Source of the DNA: Pirellula sp. SH-Sr6A
GTDB lineage: Bacteria; Planctomycetota; Planctomycetia; Pirellulales; Pirellulaceae
Length of the DNA: 64,000 bases
Direction of reading: 5' to 3'
Assembly: GCF_001610875.1 (NCBI RefSeq)
Contig: NZ_CP011272.1
Location: 2,399,988 to 2,463,987 of the forward strand
The notes beneath the pieces are model-generated. The model saw nothing but the letters and a program-made list of their open reading frames with translations, ran no database searches and was not told the origin of the DNA. The position numbers and the translations under genes are program-made. Shown piece by piece: positions 55,680-64,000 of the stretch (position 1 is its first letter; each line of letters starts with the position of its first letter).

Positions 55680-57335
55680 TCAGTTACCACGCAGGCGTTC
55701 GAAGTATTCTCGCTGTTGTTCTCGTTGGGCCTTGGGGAGCACCAAACTTTCGATGGCATCGGGATCTTCTGCTGAAGCGTTCAATATCGCTTCGCGGGCT
55801 TCTTCTTTAGAGATACCTTTTCGATTCGGTCCTCCCACTTTGCCGCCGAAAACGGTCTCACCCTTGCGCATTTGCTCTCGAACTTGGGAGTCGAAGTCTT
55901 TGGTTGCATCCTCTTCTTCCGCGCGATCACCTTCGCCTTTTCCCTCCCCTTTGCTGTTCTTGGTAAAGCGGGACTCTCCATCTTTCTTCCCCTTACCTTG
56001 GCCATTGCACTCTGCACAACCTTCTCCGCTGCAACTTTTGCAATTGGACGAGTTCTTTGCGTTTTGCATTTCGTCCATCATTTCCTGCAATTCGGCGAGA
56101 GCTTCCGAGTCCAAGGACATTTGCTCCAATTGGCCCATCATCTCTTCCATCGCTTGTTGGGCTTCTTGCATGTTGCCATCCTTCATTGCCTGGGAGGCTT
56201 TTGCAAGCTGCTCCGACATGGCTCGGCACTGTTCGCATTTGCTGAGTGATTTTTCGGCTTGCTCCAATTTCTTGCGGAGCTGAGCCGTCTTCTCTAGATC
56301 TCCAGATTTCTCAGCTTTCTCAAGTTCCTTTTTAAGTTGTTCGACGGCATCTCGTTGCTCCTGTGCAACTTTTTGTAATGCCTTTTCCATTTGATCCAAT
56401 TGCTTAGCAAGCTGTTCCTTTTGTTGATCGGAGAGCTTTCCCGACTTCAGTTGATCCAGCATTTTCTCAAGCTCTTTTTCGGCCTGTTTGAAATCACCTT
56501 TTTGAAGCGAGTCGGCCATCTTATCGGCGGGGCCTTGATCAAGCTTTTTTAGGTTCTCCATCGCCTTCTTAAGCGTATCGGAGGATCCCAGCGATTCTTT
56601 GCGTTGTTCCATTTCTCGCTTGATCTCGTTGAAATCAGCGAGCAATTTCTTGACGTCGGATTTCTCGGACTTTTGGAGGTCCTCCAGTTTCTTTTCCAGT
56701 TTTTTGAATTCGTCGGCGGCTTCCTGGAGTCCCTTTTCTTCGAGGTCGTTCCGAAGCTTTTTCACTTGTTCAAGGACAGGTTTCGTTTGGGCTTTGACGT
56801 TCTGGATTCGTTCTTTCGAAGCGAGGAGCAAGTCGTTCTCGGCGGATTGGCCGGCATCGGGGACCCAAAAGAGAGCGATGCAGGAAAGGACGGGTAAGAG
56901 GACCCAGGGTGTCACGGTGTTGGGGCGGAGAGGGAATTGGTCTCGAACGTCGATTCGTTCCACTTGGCGGATCGCGTCTTGCAGAAGGGCGGAGCCGATG
57001 GGTGTTTGTTGCGCGTCCGGTGTAAGTTCTAGAGCGCTGCTGATCCGTTCGCGAAGTTGGAATCGACGATCCAATTCAATCGCGGAGCTTCGCAGCGAAG
57101 GGCGCAGCGCCCAAGCGTGCGCGAGGGTTCCCACGAGTGCGACCGCTGTTGCGGCCAATAGCCCATTTCGTCCCCAGGACTCGAATGTGTAGGGGACATA
57201 CCAGAGCTTAGGAATGAGCAAAGCAACGAACGCGATGCTGAACGAGATAAGCAGCCATCCTGGGAGGACTGCCAAGGCTTTTTGGAGCCACAGATAACGC
57301 CGAGCTTTGGAGACCTGATTGAAGATCTTGTCCAT
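55680..57335 (-). CDS. Membrane-anchored coiled-coil protein with DnaJ-like CXXCXGXG motifs
   Basis: 551 residues. Two TM segments near 22-45 and 57-77, a third near 143-160, then a very charged Lys/Glu/Gln coiled coil (~165-420). After a CxxC near residue 367, two abutting motifs C-K-S-C-S-G-E-G (432-439) and C-A-E-C-N-G-Q-G (440-447) match half of the DnaJ zinc-binding region. The tail is low complexity ('KGEGKGEGDRAEEED') and ends in an Arg/Gln helix. It resembles DUF4175-like or Bat-cluster proteins of planctomycetes, but the assignment is loose. It lies 63 bp before the DUF1501 gene and 78 bp after recG on the same strand. Confidence 0.75.
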   Translation of the reverse strand: MDKIFNQVSKARRYLWLQKALAVLPGWLLISFSIAFVALLIPKLWYVPYTFESWGRNGLLAATAVALVGTLAHAWALRPSLRSSAIELDRRFQLRERISSALELTPDAQQTPIGSALLQDAIRQVERIDVRDQFPLRPNTVTPWVLLPVLSCIALFWVPDAGQSAENDLLLASKERIQNVKAQTKPVLEQVKKLRNDLEEKGLQEAADEFKKLEKKLEDLQKSEKSDVKKLLADFNEIKREMEQRKESLGSSDTLKKAMENLKKLDQGPADKMADSLQKGDFKQAEKELEKMLDQLKSGKLSDQQKEQLAKQLDQMEKALQKVAQEQRDAVEQLKKELEKAEKSGDLEKTAQLRKKLEQAEKSLSKCEQCRAMSEQLAKASQAMKDGNMQEAQQAMEEMMGQLEQMSLDSEALAELQEMMDEMQNAKNSSNCKSCSGEGCAECNGQGKGKKDGESRFTKNSKGEGKGEGDRAEEEDATKDFDSQVREQMRKGETVFGGKVGGPNRKGISKEEAREAILNASAEDPDAIESLVLPKAQREQQREYFERLRGN

Positions 57336-57413
57336 GGTCCAAACTCCCTTGCAACAGAAACTGGTTGCTCCCAGTATACGGCATAAGAAATCGCGATCCT
57401 AGCGAGATTTAGG

Positions 57414-59642
57414 TTATCCGACGTCGCCGAGGTTGGATTGGTTCCCATGGCGACCGAGAACTAGTTTTCTCAGTTTTGCCAAATCGGCGGCTTCGAGCTC
57501 CGGATCGTGGGTGACGAGTTCTTGGGCGACTTTTCGGGCAGCGGAGAGGATTTCGCCGTCCCGGCTGAGGTCGGCGATGCGGAACGCTGGGGCTCCGACT
57601 TGTTTGGTGCCCAGCAAATCACCGGTCCCACGCAGCCTGAGATCTTCCTCGGCGAGGCGGAAGCCGTCCTCGAACGCGATCAAGCTTTGGAGGCGCTGGT
57701 TTTCGAGAGGATCGCATTTTTTGCTAGGAAAGAGGCAAACGTAGCCAGGAAATTGTCCTCGCGACACACGGCCCCGCAGTTGGTGCAATTGAGCGAGCCC
57801 AAGCCGATCGGCGTCCAGGATGGCCATCAAGGTCGCGTTGGGAACGTCGATCCCGACTTCCACAACGGTGGTGGCGATGAGGACTTGTGTTTCACCGGAT
57901 TGGAATCGATTTAGCTTTTGTTGCTTTTCATTCCCATCCATTCGACCGTGCAGTAATTCGACACGGAAGTCAGCGAGTTCGTGTTGCGAAAGGGCTTCGA
58001 ATACTTGCTCGGCCCCCAGCATTTCATTTTCTTCGTCCGATTCGACACGAGGGATTACTACGTAGGCTTGTCGACCGTTTTGAAGTTGTTTTCGGACGAA
58101 GTCCCACCAACGCGATTTCTGCTGTTCTTCGCCAAGATAGGTATGAACACGTGCGCGGCCAGGCGGTTTCTCTCGAAGAATGGAGACATCGAGATCACCG
58201 AACAGCGTCATGGTGATGCTGCGAGGAATGGGTGTAGCGGAGAGAACCAAGTAATGAGGTACGACACGGCTTTCTCTCAGTGCAGCGCGTTGTTCAACAC
58301 CGAATTTGTGTTGTTCATCGATAACGACCAACCCCAAGGCATGAAATTTTACATGCTGGCTCAGCAATGCTTGCGTGCCTACGACGATATCGACGGTGCC
58401 GATGGCGATGCGTTGCTGAAGCTCATGTTGTTCGCGCGTACTGAGAGATCCCACCAGGAGCTCCACCATGACTTGGCTCCCTGCAAGTTGTTTCTGGAGC
58501 TTTTCGAAGTGCTGACGGGCGAGGAGTTCCGTGGGAGCCATGAGAGCGGCTTGAAACTTATTCGCGACGGCGGCGAGCATGGCATAATGCGCGATGACAG
58601 TCTTTCCGCTTCCCACGTCCCCTTGGACCAATCGGTTCATGGGGATGGTACGCTCGATGTCGGCGCGGACTTCTTCCATAACGCGCCGTTGATCCCCCGT
58701 GGGTTTGAACGGAATTCGTTTCAAGATCCGTGCGTGGAGTTGTGGGGGGATTGGAAGGGAAGGCGCTCCATTCTCGAGTTGAAGTTTGTAACGGCGCATG
58801 GCGATAGCAAGCTGGTAGACGAGCAGCTCTTGGAAGATGAGTCGCAATCGGGCTTGTTCTGCTTCCTCGAGAGTTACCGGCTGATGTAGACGTCGCAGGG
58901 TCTCCGCAATGCCGAGCAAGGGTTCGGAACGTTGTTCGAAGAGGTCCCGTTTGTCGGCGAAGAGCAAGCTGGCGGCATGAGCTCGGATACGTTCTGGCAG
59001 TGCTTCATCGACGAATGGTAAGAGGTCTTCGAGAGTGGCCTCGATTGCGGCAGAGATATGTTTTTGCGAGAGGCCTTCGGTGAGAGGGTACACGGCTGTG
59101 GGGCGTGGGGCGGGTAGATTGGTACGATCGCCGAGGATAAGGAACTCCGGGTGCCTCATTTCGAATGAGACACCCGTTGATTTCGGGATACCGGTTGCGA
59201 CGAGAGTCATACCGCGATGAAATTGTTCGCGTCGGAACATTTGGTTGTACCAAACGCAGCGAACATATCCGCCTCCTTCGACGGCCAACAGGACTCCGAG
59301 GGTGGATCGCCCGTCAAAACTGAACCTTTGATCCAAGTCGACGATTTGGCCAACGACAGTGGCCCGAACTCCCGGAACAAGTTCGGCAATGCTTTGATAG
59401 GGAGCGATGTCTTGGTAAGTTCTGGGGAATAGAAAAAGAAGATCTAGCGGCTTGCGAATGCCGAGTTTTTGGAAAAGCTCCAGACGTAAGGGACCGACCC
59501 CCGGAACGAACTGTAACGGAGTTTGGGGATCCAGCTTTTTGCGATCGCTCGAGGAGTTCGCCTCCTTGGCGGTAGGGGCGTTGCTCGATTCAGTCGGTCG
59601 CGGCGGGTGGAATTGGCCTAGATGCGACTGAAAGCCGGACAC
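57414..59642 (-). CDS. recG: ATP-dependent DNA helicase RecG
   Basis: 742 residues, GTG start at 59642 with AGAGGTGG upstream. N-terminal low-complexity ~45 residues, then the wedge/OB domain ('PLQFVPGVGPLRLELFQKLGIRKPLDLLFLFPRTYQD'). Helicase motifs: 'QGDVGSGKTVIAH' (I), 'APTELLARQHF' (Ia), 'VIDEQHKFGVEQR' (II, DEQH), 'LSATPIPRSITMTLFGDLD' (III), 'ATTVVEVGIDVPNATLMAI' (V), 'QLHQLRGRVSRG' (VI). It reverses stalled replication forks and processes Holliday junctions. Length (usual ~690) is explained by the N-terminal tail. Confidence 0.97.
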   Translation of the reverse strand: MSGFQSHLGQFHPPRPTESSNAPTAKEANSSSDRKKLDPQTPLQFVPGVGPLRLELFQKLGIRKPLDLLFLFPRTYQDIAPYQSIAELVPGVRATVVGQIVDLDQRFSFDGRSTLGVLLAVEGGGYVRCVWYNQMFRREQFHRGMTLVATGIPKSTGVSFEMRHPEFLILGDRTNLPAPRPTAVYPLTEGLSQKHISAAIEATLEDLLPFVDEALPERIRAHAASLLFADKRDLFEQRSEPLLGIAETLRRLHQPVTLEEAEQARLRLIFQELLVYQLAIAMRRYKLQLENGAPSLPIPPQLHARILKRIPFKPTGDQRRVMEEVRADIERTIPMNRLVQGDVGSGKTVIAHYAMLAAVANKFQAALMAPTELLARQHFEKLQKQLAGSQVMVELLVGSLSTREQHELQQRIAIGTVDIVVGTQALLSQHVKFHALGLVVIDEQHKFGVEQRAALRESRVVPHYLVLSATPIPRSITMTLFGDLDVSILREKPPGRARVHTYLGEEQQKSRWWDFVRKQLQNGRQAYVVIPRVESDEENEMLGAEQVFEALSQHELADFRVELLHGRMDGNEKQQKLNRFQSGETQVLIATTVVEVGIDVPNATLMAILDADRLGLAQLHQLRGRVSRGQFPGYVCLFPSKKCDPLENQRLQSLIAFEDGFRLAEEDLRLRGTGDLLGTKQVGAPAFRIADLSRDGEILSAARKVAQELVTHDPELEAADLAKLRKLVLGRHGNQSNLGDVG

Positions 59643-59726
59643 TTTGCGACCACCTCTTGAAAAACCGTAGTTGTCAGTTTGCGATTCCCTTGGATAATGG
59701 CGACTTAAGTTTTTTGCTTCAAAGGA

Positions 59727-60488
59727 GTGATACGCGTCGTGATCGTAGCAGCATCCACCGGTTGTTTTCCAGAGATTCCAATCCCCGAAGTGATCGAGGT
59801 TCTGTCGGATCTCGAATTCACCGCAGTCGAAATCGTAATGGACGATGCGGGTACGCAGATGCCTCCGGAGCGCATTGCCGACGATTTCGACGAATGTCTC
59901 CGTTTAGTTCGTGACACGCATCGACTGGATATTTGCAGTTATAACGTCCGAATTCTTGCCGAAGGAGAAGAGCATTATCGTCGATTTGAAAAAATCTGCG
60001 ATTTGGCGAAGGCGACGAAGGTGGTGACGCTGACCATTCCGAGTGGTGAACATGGAACTCCCTTCAATCAAGAAGTGGAGCACCTCCAACGCATGGTGCA
60101 AATCGCGGAAGACCGGGGAGCGCGCGTGGCGATCAAAACGCAGATGGGCTGCTTGAGCGAGGATCCCGACACCGTCAAGAACCTTTGCGACTACGTCCCT
60201 GGCGTAGGCGTGACGTTGGACCCAAGCCACATTCTCTGCAGTAACAACCGAAACAAAAACTACGAAAAGTTACTGAAGTATGTTTACCACACCCACCTTC
60301 GCGATTCCAAGAAGGACAAGCTCCAAGTGCGGGTTGGCCAAGGAGAGATCGAATATGGCCGACTGATCACGCAACTACAGACGGTAGGCTATGATCGCGC
60401 CCTGTGTGTTGAGATGACACCGAGCGATGAGATGGACATGCGACAGGAGTTACGAAAGCTGCGATTGTTGCTCGACAGCCTTTTGTAA
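59727..60488 (+). CDS. Sugar-phosphate isomerase/epimerase-like TIM-barrel protein
   Basis: 253 residues if GTG 59727 is used; GTG 59739 is as likely, since AAAGGAG (59721-59727) overlaps the first and stands 11 bases before the second. The protein is a xylose-isomerase-like/AP-endonuclease-2 TIM barrel: 'VAASTGCFPEIPIPEVIEVLSDLEFTAVEIVMDD', 'RFEKICDLAKATKVVTLTIPSGEHGTPF', 'GVGVTLDPSHILCSN', 'YVYHTHLRDSKKDKLQVRVGQGEIEYGRLI' and 'ALCVEMTPSDEMDM', with the His/Asp/Glu metal ligands expected. Substrate unknown. It is divergent from recG (84 bp) and 14 bp before the aminotransferase. Confidence 0.87.
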   Translation: MIRVVIVAASTGCFPEIPIPEVIEVLSDLEFTAVEIVMDDAGTQMPPERIADDFDECLRLVRDTHRLDICSYNVRILAEGEEHYRRFEKICDLAKATKVVTLTIPSGEHGTPFNQEVEHLQRMVQIAEDRGARVAIKTQMGCLSEDPDTVKNLCDYVPGVGVTLDPSHILCSNNRNKNYEKLLKYVYHTHLRDSKKDKLQVRVGQGEIEYGRLITQLQTVGYDRALCVEMTPSDEMDMRQELRKLRLLLDSLL

Positions 60489-60502
60489 CGGACGGTTTTG
60501 CC

Positions 60503-61711
60503 ATGTCGAGTGACTTGGGTCGTTGGCGAGGGGTGCGTGAGCAGATCGAGATGCACCCTGATTGGGCCTATTTGAATACAGGGACCTCGGGGCTCATTCC
60601 GAAGATTTCGCATACTTCAGCCATGGAGTTGCGTACCCATCTTCATCGCAACCCAACCGATTACGTTTGGCGGTCGCACGGTGAGGTGCTTTGGAGAAAC
60701 CGGACTCGCTTGGCGGAGCATCTTGGAACGTCGCCAGATCGTCTGATATTGTTCAACAATATCACGCAGGCGGTGAATACATTCAGCCTTTCCTTGCCCA
60801 TGCCAGCAGGATCCGAGATCCTGATATCCGACCATGAGTATGGTGCATTGGTTTGGGCATGGGAGCGAGTCGCGAAGAGAAATGGCTGGACGATCAAGAC
60901 GTTCCGCTTGCCGATCGAATCCGAAGGGCCCGAGGATTACGTGAAAGCCTGCGACGCAGCCTTCACGGAACGTACCCGGCTTCTATACCTCAGTCACATT
61001 CTCTACACCACCGGGCATGTTTTGCCGATGGAGGAGATTCTGAAACATGCCACGCGTCGCGAGGTGATTACTTTTGTTGACGGCGCCCATGCTCCTGGAA
61101 TGATTCCGCTTGCTCTTGAGAATCTGCAAGCCGATTTCTACGCGGCCAATTTGCATAAGTGGGCAATGGTTCCAGTTGGTGCTGCATTCCTTTATTGCCG
61201 TGCTGGAATGGAGGAGTCATTAGCACCGTGGCAAGTGAGTTGGGGGTATCATGATGCGCGGGAGTCCTCGACTCCGCACTTGCCTAATGGAATGGGATCG
61301 ACACCGTGGATTCGAGGCTTCGAGATGGAGGGAACACGCGATTGCACCCCGTGGCTATTGCTTGAAAATGGGCTCGATATCCTTGAAGAAGCCGGATACG
61401 AAGCCATCCAGCAACGGCACTTTGAACTGTCCCAATATGTTCGCGAGTGCATCGCCCACCAGCCAAATATGGAGGTGGTCACGCCGAAGAACCGACAGCT
61501 TCGTGGCGGATTGACAGCATTACGAATCGCCCCCACCTTGGATGTCGCCAAAGTTCGAGAGCGGCTTTGGTCGGAATATCGGATTGAAGTGAATCGCATT
61601 TTGCATCCCACGGGTGACTATCTTCGAGTATCGACACACATCTACAACACATTCGAAGAGATCGAGCAGTTCGCTCGAGCCATAAAGGAAATACTTGCCG
61701 GAGCAGAATAG
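60503..61711 (+). CDS. Class V aminotransferase-fold PLP enzyme (isopenicillin-N-epimerase/Cys-desulfurase-like)
   Basis: 402 residues, ATG 60503. 'YLNTGTSGLIPKISH', 'NNITQAVNTFSLSL', 'LLYLSHILYTTGHVLPMEEI', 'VDGAHAPGMIPL' (Asp binding the PLP nitrogen) and the PLP lysine in 'FYAANLHKWAMVPVGAAFLYC' are seen; the end is 'YLRVSTHIYNTFEEIEQFARAI'. The group includes desulfurases, epimerases and kynureninase-like enzymes; there is no Cys loop to prove desulfurase. It is in an operon with the isomerase-like gene. Confidence 0.9.
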   Translation: MSSDLGRWRGVREQIEMHPDWAYLNTGTSGLIPKISHTSAMELRTHLHRNPTDYVWRSHGEVLWRNRTRLAEHLGTSPDRLILFNNITQAVNTFSLSLPMPAGSEILISDHEYGALVWAWERVAKRNGWTIKTFRLPIESEGPEDYVKACDAAFTERTRLLYLSHILYTTGHVLPMEEILKHATRREVITFVDGAHAPGMIPLALENLQADFYAANLHKWAMVPVGAAFLYCRAGMEESLAPWQVSWGYHDARESSTPHLPNGMGSTPWIRGFEMEGTRDCTPWLLLENGLDILEEAGYEAIQQRHFELSQYVRECIAHQPNMEVVTPKNRQLRGGLTALRIAPTLDVAKVRERLWSEYRIEVNRILHPTGDYLRVSTHIYNTFEEIEQFARAIKEILAGAE

Positions 61712-61723
61712 TCACATTGCGAT

Positions 61724-62173
61724 TTAGAAAAGGAACCGGGCTCGGACAATAGCAGCTATGTGGTACAGCAGCATTGCAATGACGGTGATACTTCCTATCA
61801 ATCCGAAAAGAGCAATGCTTATTGACGAGAAGTAAAGCCCATTTCGGTAAGGGGTATTCTTGAGAAATCGCCAAGCAAACGCCAAGCAGATATATGCCAA
61901 ATAAAGTGTAATGCCCGAGAAGCAAAGCATCCCAAACTCCTCGAGTGCAAACGATTCTGACTTGAGGGCCTCGATCAGAGTTAAAGCCGCGATCGCGGAG
62001 AGGCCCCCAAAAATCGAGCCGCAGAGAGCCATGAGGATGGAAAACGGTAGTCTCTTGCCCAGTGAATTCTTATCCCCTGGAGTCATTCTCTCGACATGGC
62101 TAATGGAGGGCTCGTACGGGTTCACGGGTGTGGCGCTCGGTTCGCCACCCCGTAGAGTTCGATCCGCATTCAT
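61724..62173 (-). CDS. Small membrane protein with 'NPYEPS' N-terminus
   Basis: 149 residues. A polar N-terminus with 'VNPYEPSISHVE', then about four TM segments (~43-66, ~82-103, ~113-133, ~135-148, the last two close). Planctomycete genomes hold many such small membrane proteins with an 'NPY' start, but I cannot name the family. Convergent with the aminotransferase (12 bp between stops). Confidence 0.7.
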   Translation of the reverse strand: MNADRTLRGGEPSATPVNPYEPSISHVERMTPGDKNSLGKRLPFSILMALCGSIFGGLSAIAALTLIEALKSESFALEEFGMLCFSGITLYLAYICLAFAWRFLKNTPYRNGLYFSSISIALFGLIGSITVIAMLLYHIAAIVRARFLF

Positions 62174-62330
62174 TCGTCTTCCTGCGGTTTAGTTGGCAAT
62201 AAGTTCTAGCTACGGTCCTCAACTATATCCAATCGATTTCCCCACTACCACCATCGGTCGCCAACGGTATCCCATCACCTCCCTCGCCCCTCCGCCCCAG
62301 AACGCCCCCCCAAAAAAGCCCCCAACCACC

Positions 62331-62402
62331 GGGGACACTCACCACCAACTGGGGACACTCACCACTTTTTGAGGGACACTCACCAACACTGGGGACACTC
62401 AC
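62331..62402 (+). repeat. Cluster of four GGGACACTCAC repeats, distal to transposase
   Basis: (G/A)GGGACACTCAC at 62331-62342, 62351-62362, 62372-62383 and 62391-62402, spaced 19-21 bp, with variable spacers. The same core in the same orientation recurs at 63902-64000 on the other side of the transposase gene. Confidence 0.9.
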
Positions 62403-62512
62403 CATTTTTTGACACAAGACACTGGGAGACACTGGGGGTGGGAAGTGGGGAGTGGCCCCCCGAAGGTGGGGGCGAGAGGGGGTGGTTCGAGGGGAATGGG
62501 GGCCGAGGGGCG

Positions 62513-62541
62513 GTCAAAGACGGGTTTTTGGACCGTTTGAC
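62513..62541. other. Bulged hairpin downstream of the RAYT gene
   Basis: GTCAAA-(GA)-CGG and CCG-TTTGAC form a stem with a 2-nt bulge and a 9-nt loop, 88 bp from the transposase stop. IS200/RAYT ends carry subterminal hairpins of this size, so it may be a recognition structure; alternatively a terminator. Confidence 0.35.
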
Positions 62542-62629
62542 TCTCGAGGCGCGCAGCGGCGAACCCAGTGCCGCTCCAAGGGTCACTCTCAAAGAAGAAG
62601 ATGCTCGCGGCCTGTACGGCTACAAGCTC

Positions 62630-63736
62630 TTAAGAAGGTCGCTGGAATCGCGGACAGTAGATCTGCCGCTGGGTGACCAGCGTTCGAGCCTCCTTCATAC
62701 TGCGCACACTTCCAGCCGCCAATGAGAACATTCGACTGAAATGGGTCGTGTAGTCGATCCAACGCTCGGGATCCAATCCCAACCGCTCCAACACCGGAGG
62801 CACCTCCTCGGGTGTAAACCCTTTCTTGCCTTCCCGGATAATCCTCGCCGTCGCATCCAATAGCTGGATATAGTTCATCGATGACAACGGTACCACGCCC
62901 TTGTCACTGCAACGCTTCTTCGTCTTGCTCGGTTTGCTCCCCTGGCTTCCTCTCTCATCGATCAGCTCTATCGGGGCTAAATACGCGTCTGGTAACAGAC
63001 GCTGTGGCAAGGCAGGATCTTCGCTGGGCGCTGGGAACTGCGGCGATTCCGTTTGAGTTCCCTCCGGGGGCGGTTCCGGCTTGGCAAGCTCCTGCTTCAG
63101 GGCTGCGATTCGCTGGGCTACCGACGTGTACTGGGATGCCTCGAGCGTCTGGGCTACCTGGGCGCGGATGGGATTCAAATCCACATAGCTCACGCAGGCC
63201 AAGATGGCTTCGTCATCGAGCAACCGCACCGCCTTGAACCGGCCATTGAAGAGACGGCCCGTCTCTTGGAGCTCCAGGTTGGCGCGCTTGGCGACTCGCT
63301 GGCAAAGGATGCGCATCCACCACGAGATATCGCTGAGCCGCAATCGGATCTCTTTCAACTTCTCGGGCTTGGTGCGGATCGCATCGAGCTCCTTTTCGTT
63401 GGGCTCCGCTGGAGTCTTGTCTTTGTTCTTCCTCTTGGGACACATCAACATCCAGCGCCTGGCCACTTCGGTATCGTCCCACTCTTGGACAATGTCGGGG
63501 CGAGACCGCAAGACCGAGTGGAAGTGGTTGCTCATGATGGCATGACCTAGGACGTCGATGCCAAAGTACTGGGCTTGCTCCTCGATCTGCTTGGTGATCC
63601 AGAGACCGCGATGGCTGTGATCTTTGCGGGTGAGAGCATCATCGCCGAGCAAGAAGTACTTGCGAACAATGGTGGCGATGGTGTGGACCGTAGCGACTTC
63701 GTCGGGACGGTAGATATCGGCGCGGGCGCTGCGCAT
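62630..63736 (-). CDS. Y1/HUH transposase of the RAYT (IS200-like) type
   Basis: 368 residues from ATG 63736 ('MRSARADIYR'); a longer frame to 63928 would translate the repeats and is not preferred. The HUH motif is 'HAIMSNHFHSVL' with His71 and His73, and the likely catalytic tyrosine is Tyr184 in 'CVSYVDLNPIRAQ'. 'GRLFNGRFKAVRLLDDEAIL' before it matches REP-associated transposases. It is a single-strand nicking enzyme of the Y1 class. The C-terminal ~130 residues (Pro-rich, then 'YIQLLDATARIIREGKKGFTPEEVPPVLERLGLDP') are specific to this group. Intact, no frameshift. Confidence 0.88.
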   Translation of the reverse strand: MRSARADIYRPDEVATVHTIATIVRKYFLLGDDALTRKDHSHRGLWITKQIEEQAQYFGIDVLGHAIMSNHFHSVLRSRPDIVQEWDDTEVARRWMLMCPKRKNKDKTPAEPNEKELDAIRTKPEKLKEIRLRLSDISWWMRILCQRVAKRANLELQETGRLFNGRFKAVRLLDDEAILACVSYVDLNPIRAQVAQTLEASQYTSVAQRIAALKQELAKPEPPPEGTQTESPQFPAPSEDPALPQRLLPDAYLAPIELIDERGSQGSKPSKTKKRCSDKGVVPLSSMNYIQLLDATARIIREGKKGFTPEEVPPVLERLGLDPERWIDYTTHFSRMFSLAAGSVRSMKEARTLVTQRQIYCPRFQRPS

Positions 63737-63901
63737 GATCTGAATTCCTTGGGCGAAAGGGAAAACATCGGCAAAACAAGGGACGATTCGTTCGGGTTGC
63801 CGGGCACGATCCTGTGCATAGAAGTGATTGGAGCGTCTCGAGACCCCAGATACAAGAGTGGGGAAGGGGGCGCCAAAAAGATTTTTCAGGACACCGGAAA
63901 T

Positions 63902-64000
63902 GGGGACATTCACGCGCACTAGGGACACTCACGCGTACTAGGGACACTCACGCGTACTGGGGACACTCACGCGTACTGGGGACACTCACGAGGACTGGGG
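63902..64000 (+). repeat. Tandem ~19-bp repeats upstream of RAYT gene, running out of the window
   Basis: Five copies of (G/A)GGGACA(C/T)TCAC at 63902, 63921, 63940, 63959 and 63978, each 19 bp apart with spacer mostly GCGTACT, and the first four bases of a sixth at 63997. The array continues beyond the window. Confidence 0.95.

Larger units (their letters stand above)
62174..62629. other. Intergenic region with repeat cluster next to RAYT gene
   Basis: 456 bp with no credible gene. It contains a C-rich stretch (to ~62330), four GGGACACTCAC repeats, a G-rich stretch (62425-62520) and a bulged hairpin. The strong strand bias in G and C and the mirrored repeats suggest the outer part of a mobile unit. 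Confidence 0.6.

Noticed and set aside
55732-56283. Plus-strand frames of 183, 125 and nearby codons opposite the coiled-coil protein
   Set aside because: Antisense of Lys/Glu-rich codons gives Phe/Leu/Ser-rich frames; no start signal and no recognisable protein.
57981-58889. 302-codon plus-strand frame opposite recG
   Set aside because: RecG motifs on the minus strand are complete; the plus frame has none.
62331-62402. GGGGACACTCAC cluster taken as a CRISPR array
   Set aside because: Core is only 12 bp, spacers 7-9 bp, and no cas genes; fits a REP-like or transposon-associated repeat.
62369-62725. 118-codon plus-strand frame starting inside the repeat cluster
   Set aside because: Begins in repeats, passes through a G-rich stretch and overlaps the transposase end antisense; no support.

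Overview
The window reads as chromosome of a planctomycete, most likely a member of the Pirellulaceae or a close relative. This is inferred from the gene families: two formylglycine sulfatases, a DUF1501 protein, a Gfo/Idh/MocA oxidoreductase of the planctomycete type, very Gly/Pro/Arg-rich secreted proteins, a large coiled-coil membrane protein, an 'NPYEP' small membrane protein and a RAYT-like transposase with GGGGACACTCAC repeats. No rRNA, tRNA or CRISPR array was recognised.

Layout. 1-1.9 kb: the 3' end of a Gfo/Idh/MocA oxidoreductase and a broken lipoprotein gene. 1.8-8.6 kb: an AraC regulator divergent from a tight plus-strand run of sulfatase, metallo-hydrolase, fumarylacetoacetase-like hydrolase, AhpD-fold protein, cupin and SMP-30 lactonase, probably a catabolic operon for a sulfated compound. 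8.7-12.1 kb: a membrane protein, then a two-gene cassette (SnoaL-like secreted protein plus repeat-rich surface protein). 12.3-14.9 kb: a GAF histidine kinase, a NarL-type regulator and a lone receiver domain. 15.3-24.0 kb: a six-gene operon of phosphoketolase, acetate kinase, glycogen phosphorylase, HAD phosphatase, glycerol-1-phosphate dehydrogenase-like enzyme and LOG protein. It ends at a complete 900-bp IS5-family element with intact ends and a TTA target duplication. 24.9-34.4 kb: a CNB-patatin protein, a YhiI/RbbA/YhhJ-type exporter operon and, divergently, its likely outer-membrane channel followed by a Cys-rich secreted repeat protein. 34.5-46 kb: polyphosphate kinase 2, polyphosphate glucokinase, an HdeD-like protein, a DUF4105 protein, a second CNB-patatin, a GH63/MGH1-like glucosidase, a DUF4239 protein and GlgX. 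46-51 kb: a second SnoaL/repeat-protein cassette and a second sulfatase. 51-62 kb: Ppc, DUF1501, the coiled-coil protein, RecG, a sugar-phosphate isomerase-like protein, a class V aminotransferase and a small membrane protein. 62.3-64 kb: a Y1 (HUH) transposase between two clusters of ~19-bp repeats.

How the genes fit together (inference): 15-46 kb looks like a reserve-polymer and energy island. Glycogen phosphorylase, GlgX and the glucosidase open glycogen or other alpha-glucans. Polyphosphate glucokinase and PPK2 link polyphosphate to glucose and nucleotide phosphorylation. Phosphoketolase with acetate kinase turns sugar phosphates into acetate plus ATP without respiration. The two-component system immediately upstream is the obvious candidate controller. 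The most unusual points are the duplicated SnoaL/repeat-protein cassette, the IS insertion exactly within two overlapping stop codons, an archaeal-type glycerol-1-phosphate dehydrogenase paired with a phosphatase, DnaJ-like zinc motifs in a membrane coiled-coil protein, and the 19-residue Cys repeats of the small secreted protein.
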